55,157 nt of DNA from Halobacteroidaceae bacterium (GTDB lineage Bacteria > Bacillota > Halanaerobiia > B1SED10-174): assembly GCA_003554585.1 (NCBI GenBank), contig PWGV01000118.1, positions 1 through 55,157 of the forward strand. The letters are read 5' to 3'. Shown here piece after piece: positions 51,605 through 55,157 of the stretch; the first letter of the stretch is position 1, and the number at the start of each line of letters is the position of its first letter. The notes under the pieces were generated by a model. It was not told the DNA's origin. It did no database searches and saw only the letters and a program-made list of their open reading frames with translations. Both the position numbers and the translations under genes were made by a program.

Positions 51605-52705
51605 TTTCTTTAATTCTTCTATCATTTCTGGTGTTGGTTTATTGGGTATTTCCGCAATTACAGTTCCTTCATATCTAAAAATTTCCTTATCTCTCCCGGT
51701 TATTTCACCAATCACTTCTGCAGCCACCCCTTTACCCCTGATTATTTTGAGTACCTCTTCAACATCTCCAGGCTCAACATGCAAAAGCATCCGGCCCTGG
51801 GTTTCACAAATCAGGATTTCTTCGGGAGTAATATCTTTAGATTGAACGGGGACATTTGTCAGATCTACTTCTGCTCCCAAACCTCCGAACCGGGCCGATT
51901 CTGATACTGCTGCTCCAATGCCTGCTGCCCCAAGGTCCGAGCAGGCTTTGATTTTACCTGTCTTAAAGGCTTCAATAGTAGCATCCATTACCAGGCGTTC
52001 TTCTGCAAACAGGGCCTTAGCAGGGCGCATTTCATCAACCAGACCCGCCCGGTAAAGGGTATCATTTCCATCTCGACCTGTTTCACCAATAACAATTAAC
52101 TTGTGGCCTGGTTTTTTGGCCGGTTTTGTCAGGGGCTTTTCCGTAACAAGTTTACCGACTACAGCCACAACAATTGCTGGGACAATATCGCTGAAAGAAG
52201 TGGAAAGCCCTCCTCCCACAATAAAAACATCCATTGTTTCGCACATATCCTTAACACCCTGAATTATCAGGTTAAGCCTATCAGCACTGGTCATTGCTTT
52301 ACATTCTCCGCAATCACAAACCCCTTTGAAACCGCAGGGACCAACCAGCACCTCCTGGTCCAGAGGACGGGTGCCAATAAAGTCCAAAAGGAACAGGGGA
52401 CGGGCACCCATTGCAACCACATCGCGCATGGCCCCACCTGCTCCAGTAGCTGCGGCATCATAAGGGCGCGGTACTCCGGGAGAACAATGGCTTTCCATTT
52501 TTGCTACAAATAAACCTTCCATCTCCGGGAATTCGAAAACCGCTGCATCGTCGTTATCATGGGGCCCAACCAGGAGTGCTCCAGGCCACATCTTACTTAC
52601 CTTCTTATTAAGTTCTTCCAACTGGCCGAAATCAATTGCCTGGTCAATGTTATGGTGCAGGTGAACAAACAAACCGTGCATCAGGGCTTTTTCAACTGTA
52701 TTCAA
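51602..52705 (-). CDS. PurL/PurM-like protein with a cysteine cluster (AIR synthase-related)
   Basis: 367 aa, TTG start at 52705 with AAGGAGG 10 nt upstream. The layout is that of one PurM/PurL half: N-terminal 'VGPHDNDDAAVFEFPEMEGL', then 'FVAKMESHCSPGVPRPYDAA' and 'GAGGAMRDVVAMGARPLFLL' as in FGAM synthase PurL, 'SDLGAAGIGAAVSESARFGG', and a C-terminal PurM-like domain. PurL normally has H-N-H-P at the ESH site; here C-S-P replaces it. An insert 'GPCGFKGVCDCGECKAM' gives four cysteines that could bind metal. It is about half PurL's size, and no pur genes are near, but two PurR-box-like sites overlap its promoter. The reaction is unknown; a purine-linked ATP-dependent step is inferred. Confidence 0.82.
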   Translation of the reverse strand: MNTVEKALMHGLFVHLHHNIDQAIDFGQLEELNKKVSKMWPGALLVGPHDNDDAAVFEFPEMEGLFVAKMESHCSPGVPRPYDAAATGAGGAMRDVVAMGARPLFLLDFIGTRPLDQEVLVGPCGFKGVCDCGECKAMTSADRLNLIIQGVKDMCETMDVFIVGGGLSTSFSDIVPAIVVAVVGKLVTEKPLTKPAKKPGHKLIVIGETGRDGNDTLYRAGLVDEMRPAKALFAEERLVMDATIEAFKTGKIKACSDLGAAGIGAAVSESARFGGLGAEVDLTNVPVQSKDITPEEILICETQGRMLLHVEPGDVEEVLKIIRGKGVAAEVIGEITGRDKEIFRYEGTVIAEIPNKPTPEMIEELKK

Positions 52706-52750
52706 CGGGAAGTCCCCTCCTTTAATAATAACTACTCGGGTTTATCAAAA

Positions 52751-52803
52751 AAATCCGAACGTTTTTCATTTTTTATAATATCACGTTCGGGTTTTTGGGT
52801 CAA
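52751..52803 (-). promoter_or_regulatory. Promoter of the PurL-like gene with two inverted PurR-box-like sites
   Basis: Minus-strand TTGACC (52803-52798), 17-nt spacer, TATTAT (52780-52775). Two inverted sites carry the CCGAAC core: AAATCCGAACGTT (52751-52763, plus strand) and AAAACCCGAACGT (52795-52783, minus strand). They resemble the Bacillus PurR box (AWWWCCGAACWWT). One lies in the -35/-10 spacer, the other at the start-site region, which fits repression. Confidence 0.72.
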
Positions 52804-52879
52804 TTATCAATCTGTCCGATTACTTAAATTCCTTTCTTCCTAAATTGCTATGGAAAGCCGACAAGCTAATTTACGGGTT

Positions 52880-53776
52880 TTAATTAAAAATTTTTTTAAC
52901 TAAATGCTGGAAATGATCAAAAAAATCTTCTCCTGATAGGCAGGCCCCTTCCTGCAAACCTTTTTCCCCGTATTCTTCCCCAATTGCCCTGACCAGGACT
53001 CCCCCCAGGCGATAGGTTAACCTTCCTGCCCCGAAAGCGGTTTCCAGATATTCCTCCAATGTCATTTCGGGCTTTGTTTCAATTAGATACTTGATTTTTC
53101 TAAAGTTTTCCCAGAGCCTCGAGGAGGGAGAGCTTTCAACATATTTAAAGTCCTTTAAAAGAGGATGATCGTAAAATTGCAACCCTTTTCCCCGCCTGAT
53201 TTTCCAGGCTATAAAAACGGCATACCCTTCATTTTGGATCAGGGAGTAAAAGAAGTCCAACCTTTTCTGGCTGGTATCCAAATCACGGACAGAAGGGAAA
53301 GAACGAACCTGGTTGTAAAGCGCATGAAACCCTTCGTGTCCCACCATGGGAAAAAATTCACGGTAATCATTGAGGTAAAGAGGCTCATTCACATTCAAAC
53401 AAATATTATTATCCAACCCAATCCCCACATCGTACCCAATTATGGGATAAACAGTGAGCTGATTAAGAGTAAATCTGGGGAAAAAACCTGCCAGAACATC
53501 TTTAATTTCTGCAAACCAGGTGGTGCTGTCTTCACTGACTTTCTTCAGGGTTTCTTCGATCCGCTGTTTATTCTCCTCCAGGTTATCCAAACCATAAAAA
53601 AGTGACTGTTCTCCTTTGATCGCCTTTTCTATATCTTCAGGACTCATCTCCCGGCCGAATTTCTGCCCGTGCTTGAAAACTGTTTTGTAGGCGGGATGGT
53701 CAAGGAGTTTTTGCTTCTTAATTTTGCCCTCTTGATAGGCATAAAAGCTCTCAATCCCTCCCAAATCGAGTTTCAA
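52880..53776 (-). CDS. Putative zinc-dependent peptidase, HExxH type
   Basis: 298 aa, TTG start at 53776 with GGGGGAA upstream; no signal peptide. 'FFPMVGHEGFHALYNQVRSF' (about residue 148) is an HExxH zinc motif, and 'LIQNEGYAVFIAWKIRRG' about 40 residues on supplies a candidate third ligand Glu, giving a gluzincin-like layout. Residues 95-135 ('FFPRFTLNQLTVYPIIGYDV') look like a beta-rich N-terminal lobe. Some DUF2268/DUF5700-type proteins have this shape (memory, unsearched). Substrate and role unknown. Monocistronic. Confidence 0.75.
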   Translation of the reverse strand: MKLDLGGIESFYAYQEGKIKKQKLLDHPAYKTVFKHGQKFGREMSPEDIEKAIKGEQSLFYGLDNLEENKQRIEETLKKVSEDSTTWFAEIKDVLAGFFPRFTLNQLTVYPIIGYDVGIGLDNNICLNVNEPLYLNDYREFFPMVGHEGFHALYNQVRSFPSVRDLDTSQKRLDFFYSLIQNEGYAVFIAWKIRRGKGLQFYDHPLLKDFKYVESSPSSRLWENFRKIKYLIETKPEMTLEEYLETAFGAGRLTYRLGGVLVRAIGEEYGEKGLQEGACLSGEDFFDHFQHLVKKIFN

Positions 53777-53940
53777 ATAAATTCCCCCTTTTTATTCCCT
53801 TTAATTATTTCTTCTTTGCTCTCTGTAGTCCCTTCAGTTTAATCAATCCGAAGAAGGCTTTTATTTTTTCCTCCTCAAGAGTTAACTTTAACCTCCGTCC
53901 TTATTAAAGGTGGGTTAAAAGATAGTTGCTTTTAATTTTG

Positions 53941-53984
53941 AAAACAAAAAACCCGATGGTTTTTTATTCACTCTCCATCGAGTT
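53941..53984 (-). terminator. Terminator of msrB
   Basis: AACTCGATGG (53984-53975) pairs with CCATCGGGTT (53959-53950) with one G-U pair, followed on the minus strand by TTTTGTTTT. It lies about 19 nt past the msrB stop. Confidence 0.82.
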
Positions 53985-54002
53985 ATTTTAAGGAGCATTC
54001 TT

Positions 54003-54557
54003 TTATTTCTCAGTAAAACGGTCTGTAAATTCTCCATACCCTTCTTCTTCCAGTTTTTCTTTCGGAATAAAGCGCAGGGCCGCGGAATTAATACAGTAGC
54101 GCAGACCTGTTGGTTGTGGCCCATCATTAAAAACATGGCCCAGATGAGAATCTGCTCCCGCACTTCTCACTTCAGTCCTTACCATTCCAAAGGATACGTC
54201 CTTTTTTTCCACTATATTTTCCGGAACCAGGGGGCGATTAAAGCTGGGCCAGCCTGAACCCGAGGAGTATTTATCCCAAGAACTAAATAGTGGTTCTCCG
54301 GATACCACGTCAACATAAATTCCCTCTTCGAAGTGATCCCAGTATTCATTGTCAAAAGGAGGTTCGGTTCCATTTTCCTGGGTAATCCTGAACTGCATGG
54401 GAGTTAAGTCCCGCAAACAGGGAGAACCGTTATCCGAATAAATTTTACCCTCGCCTGAAGAAAAACTTGTTACCGGAGTTCTATTGCTTAAAAAAAGCCA
54501 GGCCGCAATTCCTAGAACAAAAACAAGCAGGGTTAAAAATAGCCTGTTATCGGCCAT
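54003..54557 (-). CDS. msrB: Peptide-methionine (R)-S-oxide reductase, membrane-anchored
   Basis: 184 aa from ATG 54557 (AAGGAG 8 nt upstream; GTG 54566 overlaps that site). Reduces methionine-R-sulfoxide in proteins. Residues ~5-24 are a membrane anchor ('[17 protein letters not shown]'), so it acts in the periplasm. MsrB core: '[17 protein letters not shown]', '[11 protein letters not shown]', '[16 protein letters not shown]', and the catalytic Cys in '[15 protein letters not shown]'. The two CxxC zinc pairs of many MsrBs are absent ('[11 protein letters not shown]'). A second Cys lies at 'SPCLRDL', a possible resolving residue. Confidence 0.93.
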   Translation of the reverse strand: MADNRLFLTLLVFVLGIAAWLFLSNRTPVTSFSSGEGKIYSDNGSPCLRDLTPMQFRITQENGTEPPFDNEYWDHFEEGIYVDVVSGEPLFSSWDKYSSGSGWPSFNRPLVPENIVEKKDVSFGMVRTEVRSAGADSHLGHVFNDGPQPTGLRYCINSAALRFIPKEKLEEEGYGEFTDRFTEK

Positions 54558-54604
54558 AATTTTCACTCCTTCATTTTCCCCTTTTTTCTAGCATACTTTA
54601 TCCA

Positions 54605-54638
54605 GCTATAAAAGTAAAATAACGGGTTGGGACCCGTT
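54605..54638 (-). terminator. Terminator of the truncated gene next to the IS
   Basis: AACGGGT / ACCCGTT stem (54621-54638, loop TGGG), followed on the minus strand by ATTTTACTTTTATAG. It lies about 40 nt past the stop of the gene fragment at 54679. Confidence 0.65.
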
Positions 54639-54678
54639 TAGAAAAGAACTGCAGTATTTTTATGCCTATTAGTAATTA

Positions 54679-54750
54679 TTATCGTTTAAGGTTCCAGATG
54701 TCTTTTTTTGTGTTTTTACCTTTCATTTCAACCCGATCACCAATAAAAAA
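54679..54750 (-). pseudogene. 3' end of a gene cut by the IS element
   Basis: On the minus strand a frame enters from the IS boundary and reads 23 residues, 'FFIGDRVEMKGKNTKKDIWN' followed by 'LKR', to TAA at 54679. A terminator-like hairpin follows. The composition looks like a real protein C-terminus, and it begins exactly at the probable IS left end near 54752, so the IS seems to have split a resident gene. Too short to identify. Confidence 0.5.
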
Positions 54751-54822
54751 ATGGGTCTTCTCCAAATAAGTACAGTTGACAAATTTTTTCCTGGCTCGAG
54801 AGCCTAATATAGTTTGAAGTCA

Positions 54823-54868
54823 CTGTCAAGGATAAAGGGCAGGCCCTCGCTTCGCTCGTCCTTGACAG
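54823..54868. repeat. Inverted repeat in the IS leader
   Basis: CTGTCAAGGA (54823-54832) and TCCTTGACAG (54859-54868) are exact reverse complements, separated by 26 GC-rich bases containing the symmetric CGCTTCGCTCG. It lies about 90 nt before the transposase start and could fold in the mRNA leader. Confidence 0.6.
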
Positions 54869-54960
54869 CTCAATCAACCCATATTCATTTTTTGCGGCAG
54901 GAAAAAAGGGATTGACGGCAAACAATTACTCAAATCCATCACGAAAGGAGTAATCATAAA

Positions 54961-55157
54961 ATGCCATCAATCCCTGGCAACATTATATCCCTTCCGCGGA
55001 TGAAATTCAATAATCTTAAGGAGAAAAATAACTTCCTTTTCCTTTACATGGAACCAGACCAGAGGTTCCAGCCACGCTGTTCTTATTGTGGTAAACCCGC
55101 CTCTCCAAATCGCAGGCACAGCCGAGAAATTAGGGATCTGGGTTGTTTCCAACATAG
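54961..55157 (+). CDS. ISL3-family transposase (N-terminal part, 3' end beyond window)
   Basis: At least 65 codons from ATG 54961 (AAAGGAG 9 nt upstream), open to the window edge. The N-terminus 'PSIPGNIISLPRMKFNNLKE' and the zinc-ribbon start 'CSYCGKPASPNRRHSREIRD' are characteristic of ISL3 transposases, in which an N-terminal zinc finger and HTH precede the DDE domain. The DDE domain is not visible here. Whether the copy is intact cannot be judged. Confidence 0.85.
   Translation, partial: MPSIPGNIISLPRMKFNNLKEKNNFLFLYMEPDQRFQPRCSYCGKPASPNRRHSREIRDLGCFQH

Larger units (their letters stand above)
54752..55157 (+). mobile_element. Left end of an ISL3-family insertion sequence
   Basis: The element appears to start at 54752-54754 with GGGTCTTCTCC, an ISL3-like terminal motif, next to an AT-rich target (ataaaaaa), as ISL3 elements prefer. 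It includes a ~200-nt leader with a 10-bp inverted repeat and the start of the transposase gene. The right end, right terminal repeat and the 8-bp target duplication lie outside the window, so the family call rests on the transposase N-terminus. Confidence 0.72.

Noticed and set aside
1-55157. CRISPR array, prophage, toxin-antitoxin or defence island
   Set aside because: No regularly spaced repeats, phage structural genes, paired small toxin/antitoxin genes or known defence modules were seen; the solitary methylase alone does not make a restriction system.

Overview
The window is 55 kb of ordinary bacterial chromosome, about 44% GC by eye, with dense operons on both strands, many TTG starts and strong Shine-Dalgarno sites. 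The genes suggest an anaerobic, two-membraned (diderm) member of the Firmicutes, possibly near Halanaerobiales. Reasons: an OmpA-domain envelope protein; an ABC solute-binding protein with a cleavable signal peptide but no lipobox; radical SAM enzymes; diaminopimelate dehydrogenase; Firmicutes-style PurR-box-like sites and a polA-mutM-coaE gene order. The lineage is an inference. I see no rRNA, tRNA, CRISPR array or prophage.

Layout. 1-4.2 kb (minus): peptide-class ABC importer, with binding protein, hairpin terminator, then two permeases. 4.2-14.7 kb (minus): a long housekeeping operon: membrane beta-propeller-like protein, polA, a paralogue of the first protein, a small membrane protein, mutM, ABC-F ATPase, coaE, mgsA and a lytic transglycosylase. 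14.9-18.5 kb: transketolase, a zinc-ribbon protein and an orphan DNA methyltransferase. 18.6-28 kb: an accessory stretch rich in broken genes (permease remnant, phytoene-desaturase-like gene with three frameshifts, frameshifted membrane methyltransferase, truncated MttB-like gene). These sit among an acetyltransferase, a racemase, an ArsR-type regulator with a candidate small ORF, an intact CrtI-like gene, a TetR regulator and a SRAP protein. 28-34 kb: OsmC, alpha/beta hydrolase, two radical SAM proteins, a putative metallopeptidase-HhH fusion and a flavin oxidoreductase.

34.3-41.3 kb holds a compact seven-gene histidine operon: hisG, hisC-HAD, hisB, hisH, hisF, hisA-hisI-hisE, hisD. Two fusions join consecutive pathway steps (2-4 and 7-8), and together the seven genes cover all ten steps, the HAD domain standing in for the otherwise missing histidinol-phosphatase. 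A decayed SRPBCC-type gene abuts hisD.

41.9-55.2 kb: an acidic protein, an OmpA protein with a duplicated domain, DUF2177 and DUF1295 membrane proteins, a LysM protein, a FakA-DegV fusion, ddh, an ankyrin protein, an 820-bp gene-poor gap with coding relics, a DUF21/CNNM-like membrane protein, a short PurL-like protein behind a promoter with two inverted PurR-box-like sites, a second HExxH protein and membrane-anchored MsrB. At the right edge, the left end of an ISL3-family element appears to have cut a resident gene.

The strongest leads are the his fusions, the PurR-box-controlled PurL-like protein with a cysteine cluster, the two beta-propeller paralogues flanking polA, and the ArsR-linked small ORF sharing an operator-like palindrome with its neighbour. 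I do not see a clear new defence or mobile system.
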